A DNA stretch of 64,000 bases from Fibrobacterota bacterium. GTDB taxonomy: Bacteria > Fibrobacterota > Fibrobacteria > UBA5070. The notes under the pieces are model-generated. The model was not told the origin of the DNA and did not search any database. It saw nothing but the letters and a program-made list of their open reading frames with translations. The translations under genes were made by a program, and so were the position numbers. Location of the stretch: NCBI GenBank assembly GCA_016715065.1, contig JADKBN010000003.1:434001-498000 (forward strand). The letters are read 5' to 3'. This document shows positions 36,778 through 44,474 of this stretch, in pieces. Numbering within the stretch: position 1 is the stretch's first letter; each line of letters opens with the position of its first letter.

Positions 36778-37821
36778 ATGAACATGTCGATGGGAATGGT
36801 TGCGATTGCCACGTTGGCGGGCTGGGCTTCGGCGGCCAAATGGGTGAAAGCCGGAAACAATTGGGAACTTTCGGTGGCCACCTACAAGGCGACCGTGAGC
36901 CCCGAAAAGGCCGGCAAGGTGGTGGGCTTCCAGTTCGGCAGTGCGGATGTGATCAATCCCGGCACCGATCAAGGCGCCTTCTTTTGGCCCGCACCCCAAT
37001 CGAAGTGGAATTGGCCGCCCCCAAAGGCCTTCAATGACACGATCTACAATGTCTCTGTTCCAGGAGATAGCTCCGTGCTGATCCTGACCGGCCCCATCGA
37101 CGTCGGGACCAAACTCCAGGTCCGCAAGCGGTTCTCGTTCGATGCCGATGCCGGACAGTTTTCCATCGTGTACACCACGATCAACACGGCCTCCGATTCC
37201 GGTCGGCACTTCGCGCCCTGGGAAATCTCCCGGGCCCCTTCCGGCAGTTTGTTGTTCTACCCCGTGGGCTCCACCTTCAAGTTCGTGAACCCCACCGGAT
37301 CTGGCTTGGCGGCAGACTTGCCGCTGGACAAGGAAGATTCGCTGGGTTGGTACCAGGATGTGGCGGGCAAGTACACCCACAACAAGTTCTTCCGCGACGG
37401 CAAAGAAGGCTGGTTGGCCCAATACAAGGGCGGACTGCTGTTCGTGAAGCAGTTCTCGGACCTGAGCCAGGACAAGTTCGCACCCGGTGAATCCGAGATC
37501 GAGATCTACACCAGCGGGACCTTCGTGGAAAACGAAGTTTTGGGAGCCTGGACCACCATCGCGCCCAAGGATTCCTTGGTGTGGAACGTGCGGTGGGCTT
37601 GTGCGAGCCTCCCGAAGTCGGTGAACACCTCCGTGGGCTCCAGCGACCTGAAAGCGGCTGCCCGTGCCTTGGTCAAGACGCCCGCAGCCTCCATCGCCAA
37701 ACGCTCGATCGCCACCACCCCTGCGATGCTTCGCATGGTGGATGCCCGCGGACGACTTCTGCCCAAAGCCTCGCGCGGACTCGGTGCAGGAAGTGTCGGA
37801 GTGTTGCCGGTTTCGCGCTGA
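36778..37821 (+). CDS. Secreted DUF4380-like (mutarotase-fold) protein
   Basis: 347 residues, with AGGGAG before the ATG. Signal peptide: residues 1-20 (WASAAKW). The body (GTDQGAFFWPAPQSKWNWPPP, RKRFSFDADAGQFSIVYT, DSGRHFAPWEISR) matches the DUF4380/galactose-mutarotase fold, which often has lost enzyme activity and binds sugars. A short C-terminal segment (MLRMVDARGRLLPKAS) resembles the start of a C-terminal sorting domain but is truncated. The gene is divergent from the secreted-protein operon at 36581 and upstream of nrdR. Its substrate is unknown. Confidence 0.65.
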   Translation: MNMSMGMVAIATLAGWASAAKWVKAGNNWELSVATYKATVSPEKAGKVVGFQFGSADVINPGTDQGAFFWPAPQSKWNWPPPKAFNDTIYNVSVPGDSSVLILTGPIDVGTKLQVRKRFSFDADAGQFSIVYTTINTASDSGRHFAPWEISRAPSGSLLFYPVGSTFKFVNPTGSGLAADLPLDKEDSLGWYQDVAGKYTHNKFFRDGKEGWLAQYKGGLLFVKQFSDLSQDKFAPGESEIEIYTSGTFVENEVLGAWTTIAPKDSLVWNVRWACASLPKSVNTSVGSSDLKAAARALVKTPAASIAKRSIATTPAMLRMVDARGRLLPKASRGLGAGSVGVLPVSR

Positions 37822-37858
37822 GGCGGGTCAAACCCCGCCCCGGGGTTATCTTTGCGCC

Positions 37859-38317
37859 ATGCTCTGCCCGTTCTGTAGTTTTCCGGAAGACAAAGTGGTG
37901 GATTCCCGCGCAGCCCGCGAGGGCCGTGCGATCCGTCGCCGCCGGGAATGCCTTTCCTGCGGCAAGCGCTTCACCACCTACGAATACATCGAGAGCCTGG
38001 AGCTCCAGGTGGTCAAGCGGGATGGACGGCGCGAGCCGTTCGATCGCGAGAAGATCATCAAAGGGGTGACCCTGGCCTGCAAGAAGCGCCCGATCGGCGT
38101 CAAGCAGATCGAGGCGGTCGCAGACAAAGTGGAGTCGCTCCTGCAGCAGTTGGGCAGCCACGAAATCCAATCCAATCTGATTGGCGAGCTGGTGGTCAAG
38201 GAACTGCAGACGATCGACGAAGTCGCCTATGTGCGCTTTGCCAGCGTCTATCGCCAGTTCCAGGACTCCATGGAATTTCTGGCGGAGATTCGCAATTCGG
38301 CGATGCCGCCTCCCTGA
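37859..38317 (+). CDS. nrdR: Transcriptional repressor NrdR
   Basis: 152 residues, the normal size. The N-terminal zinc ribbon has CPFC at residues 3-6 and CLSC around 32-35, followed by a complete ATP-cone (VVKRDGRREPFDREKI, ...QSNLIGELVVKEL). NrdR binds ATP/dATP and represses ribonucleotide reductase genes at NrdR boxes. No nrd gene is in this window. The gene follows the secreted mutarotase-like gene by 37 bases with a weak GGCGGG/CCCGCC hairpin between. Confidence 0.95.
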   Translation: MLCPFCSFPEDKVVDSRAAREGRAIRRRRECLSCGKRFTTYEYIESLELQVVKRDGRREPFDREKIIKGVTLACKKRPIGVKQIEAVADKVESLLQQLGSHEIQSNLIGELVVKELQTIDEVAYVRFASVYRQFQDSMEFLAEIRNSAMPPP

Positions 38318-38331
38318 CGGGGGCTGACGCT

Positions 38332-39036
38332 TGGTTTTTTTCCGGCTGCGCCGAGGCTTTTTCCGGCTGCCGCCGGATGGGGCCAGGCGCGGGCCTGGAC
38401 GCCGTTCCTGGGTGCGTCGGCACCCAGACCCCGACCAAAGGGCCGAGCGCGCGGCCCCTTGGATCCCGCGCGCCGGGGGACTCTAGCTGGAACGGCCAAA
38501 CCGGCTAGCTAAGGCTGTGGGCTGGATGGGACTTGAGGCATCGGTTCGAGGACATCAGAGGCGCGATCGATATCCTCATGACACTGGCCGTTCCATTTTT
38601 CGAGCCCCCCGGTCCCCCTTGGCCCGGCAGCTGCATTTGGTCTGCCGGTTCTGCAGCCAATTCCCCTCCTTCGGAGGGGTGCCCCGGAGGGGCGGGGTGG
38701 TCTGGTTCGGCAAGCAGCATTTCATTGCCAATTTCCGGCATCGCTTCGCTGGCCGGCTGATTGGTCGATGCACCGAACGCCGAAACCCTCTCCCCTTTGG
38801 GGAGAGGGGGAGGGTGAGGGCGCTACCCCTGGCCTCTCCGCCAACCTCAGCCACCTCCGTCAACCCAGGTTCGCCGCCCCGAACCTGCTTCACTGCGCGG
38901 TGGTGGGGTGGCTGGGGATGTATCGGTTGCGTTGTGGACGTAAGGATCGGGTATGCCCGATCCTGTGGTGCGTAGGGAACGGTTGTGACCGTTCCGCGAA
39001 ATGGCGGGGATGATGACTGTGGCGTGAATGGCTGAC
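38332..39036. repeat. Intergenic repeat module, copy A
   Basis: A gene-free stretch of ~880 bases filled with repeats. A 62-bp core (38437-38498: AAAGGGCCGAGCGCG... to ...GGAACGGCCA) matches copy B at 63104-63165 with one visible difference. A second block (38563-38595, GCGATCGA.ATCCTCATGACA...) matches 63231-63263, again with one difference, at nearly the same spacing. Two perfect hairpins, GGATCGGG-TATG-CCCGATCC (38944-38963) and GGAACGGT-TGTG-ACCGTTCC (38976-38995), each follow a CGTA(A/G)GG start. Putative reading frames here lack credible starts and are treated as spurious. Confidence 0.8.
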
Positions 39037-39037
39037 A

Positions 39038-39081
39038 TGTGATCCAGATCACATCCGGGTCGGAGTGTGATCTGGATCACA
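39038..39081. promoter_or_regulatory. Tandem CRP-type sites
   Basis: TGTGATCCAGATCACA (39038-39053) and TGTGATCTGGATCACA (39066-39081) match the CRP consensus TGTGA-N6-TCACA exactly, centre to centre 28 bases. A TTGGTGATCTTCT box follows at 39098 and is shared with the second locus at 63.6 kb. The unit lies 117 bases before the ATG at 39198. A cAMP-CRP-like or FNR/CRP-family regulator should bind, but none is encoded in the window. Confidence 0.8.
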
Positions 39082-39197
39082 GATTTTTCCTGGGCGTTTG
39101 GTGATCTTCTGTTCAGAATCGACACCATCAGAACAACCTCCCTGACGATTGCTTCTGCGAAGAAGCGGGCGTCGGGGGATTCCTGCGAGATCATCGA

Positions 39198-41315
39198 ATG
39201 CGTAATCCATCCACCGCGACTGACTTGCTCCATCCGACCCAGGTGCGACTGAAAGAGCTGCCGTTGGAGGTGGTCCACAATTTCAACAACCTTGCCCAGT
39301 CTGATCCACCTGGCCTCCGTCTGATCGAGCAGCCGATGTCGTGGCTGGGATTTGCCATTGGGGGGAGTCTTGGGATTGGGAGCATCTACATCTCGAGCCA
39401 AGACCTGGAATTGTTCCATGGTCCAGGGTTGATCCTCCTTTTTGTGATCATTGGTGCCCCGCTGATTTTTCTGGTGATCGGGATCCGGGCCACGATAGAG
39501 CGAGCGAGGAGTCCATTGCCTCCCGGATTGTACTTGGCGAAGGCCCATTTACTGATCGTGCGTCGGGGAGTTCTGACCTGTTTGCCGCGTTCACGAATCC
39601 GCACCATGCGGACGACTTCAGATATCCGTGGAACCGTGTTCCTTCTGGATGATGGAACCAAATTCGATTATGAGATCGTCGCGTACCGGGTAGGGCCGAT
39701 CGGAAAATGGCTGGACATGGCCCAGGGTGTGGATGCTGATTGGCCACCGGAAATTTTTGGTGAGACGTGGTCGGGGCCGGAACGCAAAGCCCCGGATTTG
39801 CCCATGCCAACCCCAGAGCGTTATTCCTCGGCGATCTTGCCTGAGGAACAAGGGACTGGATCTTCTCCGCGACGGTACCGAATTTCGTCGCTGACTTCGG
39901 ATAGGTACCAGGAACTTCGGGATCTGGTACGGAAAAAGAGGCCTGGCATCCGAATTCCATATGAAATTTCCGATCATCGTTATTCCTTCACCTTCGCTGT
40001 GGTCCTCCTGTTGTTTCCGTGGATACTCGCTTATGAGGGGGCGATTCCCTCCGTGATCCAGGTGATCGGCAGCGTGTCCCTGGCCATTTTGCCGCTTCTG
40101 TGGATGTGGAAGGATATCGACTTCCGATATTTGTCGCGATTGCGGCCGGGGGTCTATCTGGATTCACGGCATTTGTTCGTGGTGTATCCAGACGACGTGA
40201 TTGTCGTCGGCTTGAGAGGTTTGCGGATCGGACGAGATGTCCAAGAGGTGTACGGGTACAGTTCGGGCGCGGAAGTCGAGCTCGAAGCGGGTGGTTGCAG
40301 ATTCGATATATGGGTGTCGACATCGAAATTCGTTGAACTTCTCAAGGCGCATCTGCTCTCGATCGCAAACCAGACAGGAACTGACGGAAAAATTTTGGAT
40401 GGTGGGGAGGATCCATGGCTGGCGTTGGCCTCCACACAGGAAGACCCGGCAGCAGCAAAAAGAGGTCGAATTCGAAGAACAGCCAAGGCGATGGTGCTGA
40501 TTTGGTTGGGTTTCTGTCTGCTCAACCTTTTCGCTGGGCAGGCGTTCGGGTACTGGATGCTGCTCCAGAACTACAAATCAGGGCACAATCGTACGGCGGT
40601 TTTGAAGTCTGTCCGCGAGGAGGTTCCGGAATGGTATCGGAGTCGATTGGAGAGGGAGGTTTGGACAATTGTCCAGCGCACGCACACCATCTCTGAATTG
40701 ATCTGGTTCTTGAATTGGCGGGGAAGTCACGACTTTCGGCTCATCGCGGAAGCCAATCTGCGCAGCTTGGCTGGGGCCAAACTGAGTCGAGGCCAAGGTG
40801 CAGTCGATAGCGCATCCCCATTGCTCCAAGCATGGCTTTCGCAAGTCACGCAGACCGGCCTGTGGCGCATCCGTGTATCGGTACGGGATTCCGCACCCAC
40901 CTGGCCAAGAGAACTCTTCGAAGGAGAAGATCCAAACGCATTGGTTGGCGCCTACGATTCAATATTTGTCAAGTCAGCCTTCGATGCGATATCCGAACAG
41001 GCTCATCTTCCGGACAGCCTTCCCTTGGGCATCCACTCCGCCTCGGACACCTCCCTCCCGTTGCTGATGGTGGAGTCGGTGCCGTTGGATTCGACGGGGG
41101 CTTCCGGAGAAGCGTTTCGTCGGTGGCGAGTCGCGCTGCCGGACGGAAGCACCCTGATGGACCTCCGTTTGCCGGTGGACGCTTGGCAGATGTCCCAGTT
41201 GGGCCTGTCCGCCCAGGAGTCCGCGCTAGGGGAATATCTACGTTCGGCGATGCGACAGAAATTGGATCCAAGCATGGATTCGGCGGGCAAGGCATGGAAG
41301 GAGTCCGGGCAATGA
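39198..41315 (+). CDS. Membrane protein of unknown function
   Basis: 705 residues. Likely membrane segments at ~46-67, ~76-99, ~268-300 (two) and ~436-460, with long polar stretches between and a ~240-residue soluble C-terminal part containing many Ser/Asp. No family recognised. By eye it is AT-richer than its neighbours and uses rarer codons, as does the following lipoprotein gene, so it may be acquired. It is preceded by tandem CRP-type sites and no clear Shine-Dalgarno. Confidence 0.6.
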   Translation: MRNPSTATDLLHPTQVRLKELPLEVVHNFNNLAQSDPPGLRLIEQPMSWLGFAIGGSLGIGSIYISSQDLELFHGPGLILLFVIIGAPLIFLVIGIRATIERARSPLPPGLYLAKAHLLIVRRGVLTCLPRSRIRTMRTTSDIRGTVFLLDDGTKFDYEIVAYRVGPIGKWLDMAQGVDADWPPEIFGETWSGPERKAPDLPMPTPERYSSAILPEEQGTGSSPRRYRISSLTSDRYQELRDLVRKKRPGIRIPYEISDHRYSFTFAVVLLLFPWILAYEGAIPSVIQVIGSVSLAILPLLWMWKDIDFRYLSRLRPGVYLDSRHLFVVYPDDVIVVGLRGLRIGRDVQEVYGYSSGAEVELEAGGCRFDIWVSTSKFVELLKAHLLSIANQTGTDGKILDGGEDPWLALASTQEDPAAAKRGRIRRTAKAMVLIWLGFCLLNLFAGQAFGYWMLLQNYKSGHNRTAVLKSVREEVPEWYRSRLEREVWTIVQRTHTISELIWFLNWRGSHDFRLIAEANLRSLAGAKLSRGQGAVDSASPLLQAWLSQVTQTGLWRIRVSVRDSAPTWPRELFEGEDPNALVGAYDSIFVKSAFDAISEQAHLPDSLPLGIHSASDTSLPLLMVESVPLDSTGASGEAFRRWRVALPDGSTLMDLRLPVDAWQMSQLGLSAQESALGEYLRSAMRQKLDPSMDSAGKAWKESGQ

Positions 41316-41396
41316 CCAACCTGGGACCTCCGTCGTACTGGAGAGGGAAATTCTATCCTATGCATCTCTCCCTCCTCAATCCCGAAATGGCCTACG

Positions 41397-41957
41397 ATGA
41401 TTTTTGGTTCCGTGCGAGGTTTGGCGCTGTTGCTTGGCTCCGTGGGTGCCGCCTTGATGGCGGGCGGTTGCAATTCGTCCGAGCCGAAGGTTTGCGTTCC
41501 GCCGGATACGCTCGTGCAGGAGCGCGACACCATGCCTCTGGTGGACAGCCTCGGGATGCGCAAAGCGATTCTGGGGCTATGGAAGGCCGATACGATCCAT
41601 ACCACACGAGGTGTCCAACATTGGCCAGGTGGAAGTGTGCACCAAGTCCTGATCGAGCCATACCCGGATCGCAAGGATCCCACCGTCCGAAGGATCGAGC
41701 GAACGTTGGCGAGTTGGGGCCACCGACGCGGTCCGTTACGTGGTCCAACCTCTATCATGGCGAACATCCGTGTGAGGTTTCAGGGAAGCGATGGAATGGA
41801 CCTGGATACCCTGGTGCTGGAAGGTGATTTCTACCCGCAGGAGCGTTCGATTTCTGGTGAGGCTTTGGGTTCCCGTAGCAAAGGCAGTATGGATCTCCAG
41901 TTGGAAGGTTGGGACCGGCTGAACGTCAATTCCTTTCGGTACCGCCGGGTTCCGTGA
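41397..41957 (+). CDS. Lipoprotein of unknown function
   Basis: 186 residues. Lipoprotein signal with lipobox LMAGGC (Cys25). The mature part has many Asp/Arg residues and beta-strand-like stretches (RVRFQGSDGMDLDTLVLEGDFYP), with no family match. It follows the AT-rich membrane-protein gene after 81 bases and probably belongs to the same acquired unit. It converges on the beta-propeller gene, with only six bases between stops. Confidence 0.6.
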   Translation: MIFGSVRGLALLLGSVGAALMAGGCNSSEPKVCVPPDTLVQERDTMPLVDSLGMRKAILGLWKADTIHTTRGVQHWPGGSVHQVLIEPYPDRKDPTVRRIERTLASWGHRRGPLRGPTSIMANIRVRFQGSDGMDLDTLVLEGDFYPQERSISGEALGSRSKGSMDLQLEGWDRLNVNSFRYRRVP

Positions 41958-41963
41958 GGTCCG

Positions 41964-42815
41964 TCACTTCCCATAAAAATACAGGTGCGGCTTTTTCTTT
42001 TTCTTCTGCTCACTGAGCGTGAAGTAGCCGGTGCCGGCACGGTTCCAGCAGATGGCCTCGCCTTGGGGTTCGGGCTCGTAGGGCAGCAACGTGGGCTTGG
42101 CGGCCAGGGCTTGCGCGATGGTCTGCGCGGGGCCTCGCTTCCACAGGAACACCTGGTCGTAGGTTTTGATCAGGATGCCATCGCCGGCCGGGGAGATGTC
42201 GGCGGCCACGGCTTTGTGGAGGTCCAGGGTACCCACGAACTCCAATGTGTCGATGCCGGACAGCGGCTGCGGAAAGGCGCCGCGATACACGCGGACCTTG
42301 TCTTCGCGCTTGGAAACCACGTAGTAGTCGCCCGTGCGGGGATCCACCATCAAGGCCTCCGCGTCGCGGGGGCCGTCGGGATACCGAAATCGCAGGATGT
42401 CGATTTTTGACACCATGCCGACATGGTCCGCGGAAGCCTTGCCAAGGGGTGGTTCTTCGATGCGGTAGACCTCCTTGATGTCGGTGTCGGCGTCGTTGTC
42501 GCCGATGTCGGCCACGTACAGGTAGTGTTTGGATGGATCCGGCCCCGGCCCGGAGGCGATGTCTTCCCAATCGCGGGCCTTGGCACCGGTGAGCAGGAAT
42601 GTTCCCAGCGAGGCGCCGGTGGTGGAAATCGCGAAGATTCGGTTTTCGTCCCCGGAGTCGTTGTGGGTCCAAACGAGGGTATCCAAAACACGGCTGGCGG
42701 CGATCCCCGAGGCTTCCTTGATCTCGCGGTTCTGGAGTTTTCCCAAGTCTTGGGGACCAGGGAATTGGGCGTGGACGATAGCGGAAAGAATCAGAATGGA
42801 TCGCAAAGCCTGCAC
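41964..42815 (-). CDS. Secreted beta-propeller-like protein
   Basis: 283 residues with a signal peptide (residues 1-17, ending VHAQ). Repeated DNDADTDIKEVYRIEE, RTGDYYVVSKRED and KAVAADISPAGDGILIKTYDQV-type blades, with THNDSGDENRIFAIS near the N-terminus, fit a beta-propeller/esterase-like (SMP-30 or phytase-like) fold. Acidic loops could bind Ca2+. A lysine run (EQKKKKKPH) precedes the C-terminus. Secreted to the periplasm or beyond; substrate unknown. It stands divergent from the sigma-54 regulator gene. Confidence 0.65.
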   Translation of the reverse strand: MQALRSILILSAIVHAQFPGPQDLGKLQNREIKEASGIAASRVLDTLVWTHNDSGDENRIFAISTTGASLGTFLLTGAKARDWEDIASGPGPDPSKHYLYVADIGDNDADTDIKEVYRIEEPPLGKASADHVGMVSKIDILRFRYPDGPRDAEALMVDPRTGDYYVVSKREDKVRVYRGAFPQPLSGIDTLEFVGTLDLHKAVAADISPAGDGILIKTYDQVFLWKRGPAQTIAQALAAKPTLLPYEPEPQGEAICWNRAGTGYFTLSEQKKKKKPHLYFYGK

Positions 42816-43030
42816 GGTTCCTCGAGTGGATTGGTGGTTCAGGACAGTCTACAAATCCACCATTGGCCGGAGGGTGGGGGTTCGGTCGGCGAAGGGATCT
42901 CGAACTCCCCTCGCCAGGCGCTCTCGCATCCGGTTTCGGGACCTCGCGGACCGGTCTCCGGCGGGGGACAAAAAATGGCTCACCGATCCACGGGTCCGGT
43001 GGAAATCCAGCACGGCCTATATTTCCCGGC

Positions 43031-44338
43031 ATGTCCCAAAGCACCGGCCTGTCCATTCTGGTCATCGACGACGAACCGAGCATCCGGCGATCGGTGTCGC
43101 TGTGCCTGGAACTGGAGGGGCATGCGGTGCGTTCGGTGGGGACGCCCGAGGACGCCCTGGACCAGGCGCGCACGAACGGCTTCGATCTGGCCTACGTGGA
43201 TCTGCGGCTGGGCACCAGGAGCGGACTGGATCTGATCCCCGAATTGTTGGTGCTGCGACCCGCCCTGAAGATCGTGGTGATCACCGCCTTCGCCACCGTG
43301 GAAACCGCGGTGGAAGCCATGCGTCGCGGTGCCTGGGACTATCTGCCCAAACCGTTCGAGCCTTCGCAGGTGGCATTGGCCGCATCGAAGGTCCTGGCGT
43401 TGCGTCAAACCCATGCGGATCCGGCATCCCTGCTGCCGGAAAGCCGCTCGCCCCTCATGCGCGAGGCGCTTCACCTGGCCCGGCAGGTCGCCACGCGCGA
43501 TGCCACGGTGCTCTTGCGCGGCGAATCGGGCACGGGCAAGAGCGTGATGGCGCGATTCCTGCATGAACAGAGCGCTCGTCGCGAGCGCCCCTTCGCGACC
43601 GTGTCCTGCCCCACGCTCACCGGAGAACTCCTGGCATCCGAGCTGTTCGGCCACGCCAAAGGCTCTTTCACCGGTGCGGTTTCCGACACGGTGGGACGGA
43701 TCGAGGCCTGCGAGGGCGGCACGCTCTTTTTGGACGAGATCGGGGAGCTTCCGTTGGAGATCCAGCCCAAGCTCCTGCGCCTGCTCCAGGAAAGGGAGTA
43801 CGAACGGGTGGGCGAATCCCGAACGCGCAAGGCCGATGTGCGGATCGTGGCGGCCACGCATGTGGATCTTTTGGATGCGGTGCGCCACGGAAGGTTCCGG
43901 GAAGATCTCTACTGGCGCCTGAACGTGGTCGAAATCTGTCTTCCTCCCTTGCGCGACCGTCGCGAGGATCTTCCGGACCTGGCCCGCGCGCTCCTTTCGC
44001 GCATCTGCCGAGGAGGACAGGAATTGACTTTTTCCACCCAGGCCCTGGAGGTCCTTTCGCTGCGCGATTGGCCGGGGAACCTGCGCGAATTGGGGAACGT
44101 CATCGAACGGGCGGCCGTCCTGTGCCAGGGCAGCGTGCTCGGCGCCGAAGCCTTCAATGGCTCGCCTACTCGCGAGGCCACGACAGGGAAGGCGGGCGAT
44201 CAGATGCCGCTGGAGCGTCTGGAAGAGCTCCACATCCGGCGCGTGCTGGCCGGAACGCGCACCTTGGACGAGGCGGCGACGGTGCTGGGCATCGACGCGG
44301 CCACCCTGTGGCGCAAGCGCAAACGCTACGGGATCTGA
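43031..44338 (+). CDS. Sigma-54-dependent response regulator
   Basis: 435 residues: receiver domain with phospho-Asp57 (DLAYVDLRLG), AAA+ domain with Walker A GESGTGKS, the sigma-54 contact loop GSFTGAV (a variant of GAFTGA) and Walker B FLDEIGE, then a Fis-type HTH at the C-terminus (LDEAATVLGIDAATLWRKRKR). NtrC-type regulators open sigma-54 promoters after phosphorylation by a partner kinase. The sigma-54 promoter at 44445 and the kinase at 44475 lie directly downstream, so this is most likely the activator of the kinase-kdp operon, replacing the usual KdpE. Confidence 0.9.
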   Translation: MSQSTGLSILVIDDEPSIRRSVSLCLELEGHAVRSVGTPEDALDQARTNGFDLAYVDLRLGTRSGLDLIPELLVLRPALKIVVITAFATVETAVEAMRRGAWDYLPKPFEPSQVALAASKVLALRQTHADPASLLPESRSPLMREALHLARQVATRDATVLLRGESGTGKSVMARFLHEQSARRERPFATVSCPTLTGELLASELFGHAKGSFTGAVSDTVGRIEACEGGTLFLDEIGELPLEIQPKLLRLLQEREYERVGESRTRKADVRIVAATHVDLLDAVRHGRFREDLYWRLNVVEICLPPLRDRREDLPDLARALLSRICRGGQELTFSTQALEVLSLRDWPGNLRELGNVIERAAVLCQGSVLGAEAFNGSPTREATTGKAGDQMPLERLEELHIRRVLAGTRTLDEAATVLGIDAATLWRKRKRYGI

Positions 44339-44347
44339 GCCCAACCC

Positions 44348-44393
44348 TGCATCCTGCAAGGTCCACATCTTGCGGGCATTGCATTGTGCAAGA
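44348..44393. promoter_or_regulatory. Candidate enhancer (UAS) for the sigma-54 regulator
   Basis: Two nearby dyads precede the sigma-54 promoter: TGCATCCTGCA (44348-44358, a perfect TGCA/TGCA pair) and TCTTGC...GCAAGA (44368-44393). The latter is centred about 90 bases before the predicted start, a typical position for NtrC-type enhancer sites. The common half-site looks like TTGC/TGCAA. Confidence 0.55.
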
Positions 44394-44444
44394 TCGATGA
44401 GGACGGGACCCCACGGGTTGAGGTGGATCTCCCCATAGGGCTGA

Positions 44445-44461
44445 TTGGCACGGGCTTCGCA
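44445..44461 (+). promoter_or_regulatory. Sigma-54 promoter before the histidine kinase and kdp genes
   Basis: TTGGCACGGGCTTCGCA matches the -24/-12 consensus YTGGCACGNNNNTTGCW with one mismatch (TCGC for TTGC). The expected start at about 44471-44472 falls only three or four bases before the ATG at 44475, and no Shine-Dalgarno is visible, so the message may be leaderless. It is downstream of the sigma-54 regulator gene. Confidence 0.8.
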
Positions 44462-44474
44462 ACCCTGCCGAACC

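Noticed and set aside
38517..38975. Open frame inside repeat copy A that could be called a small protein.
   Set aside because: It is conserved only as DNA repeat, has no ribosome-binding site and no counterpart frame in copy B.
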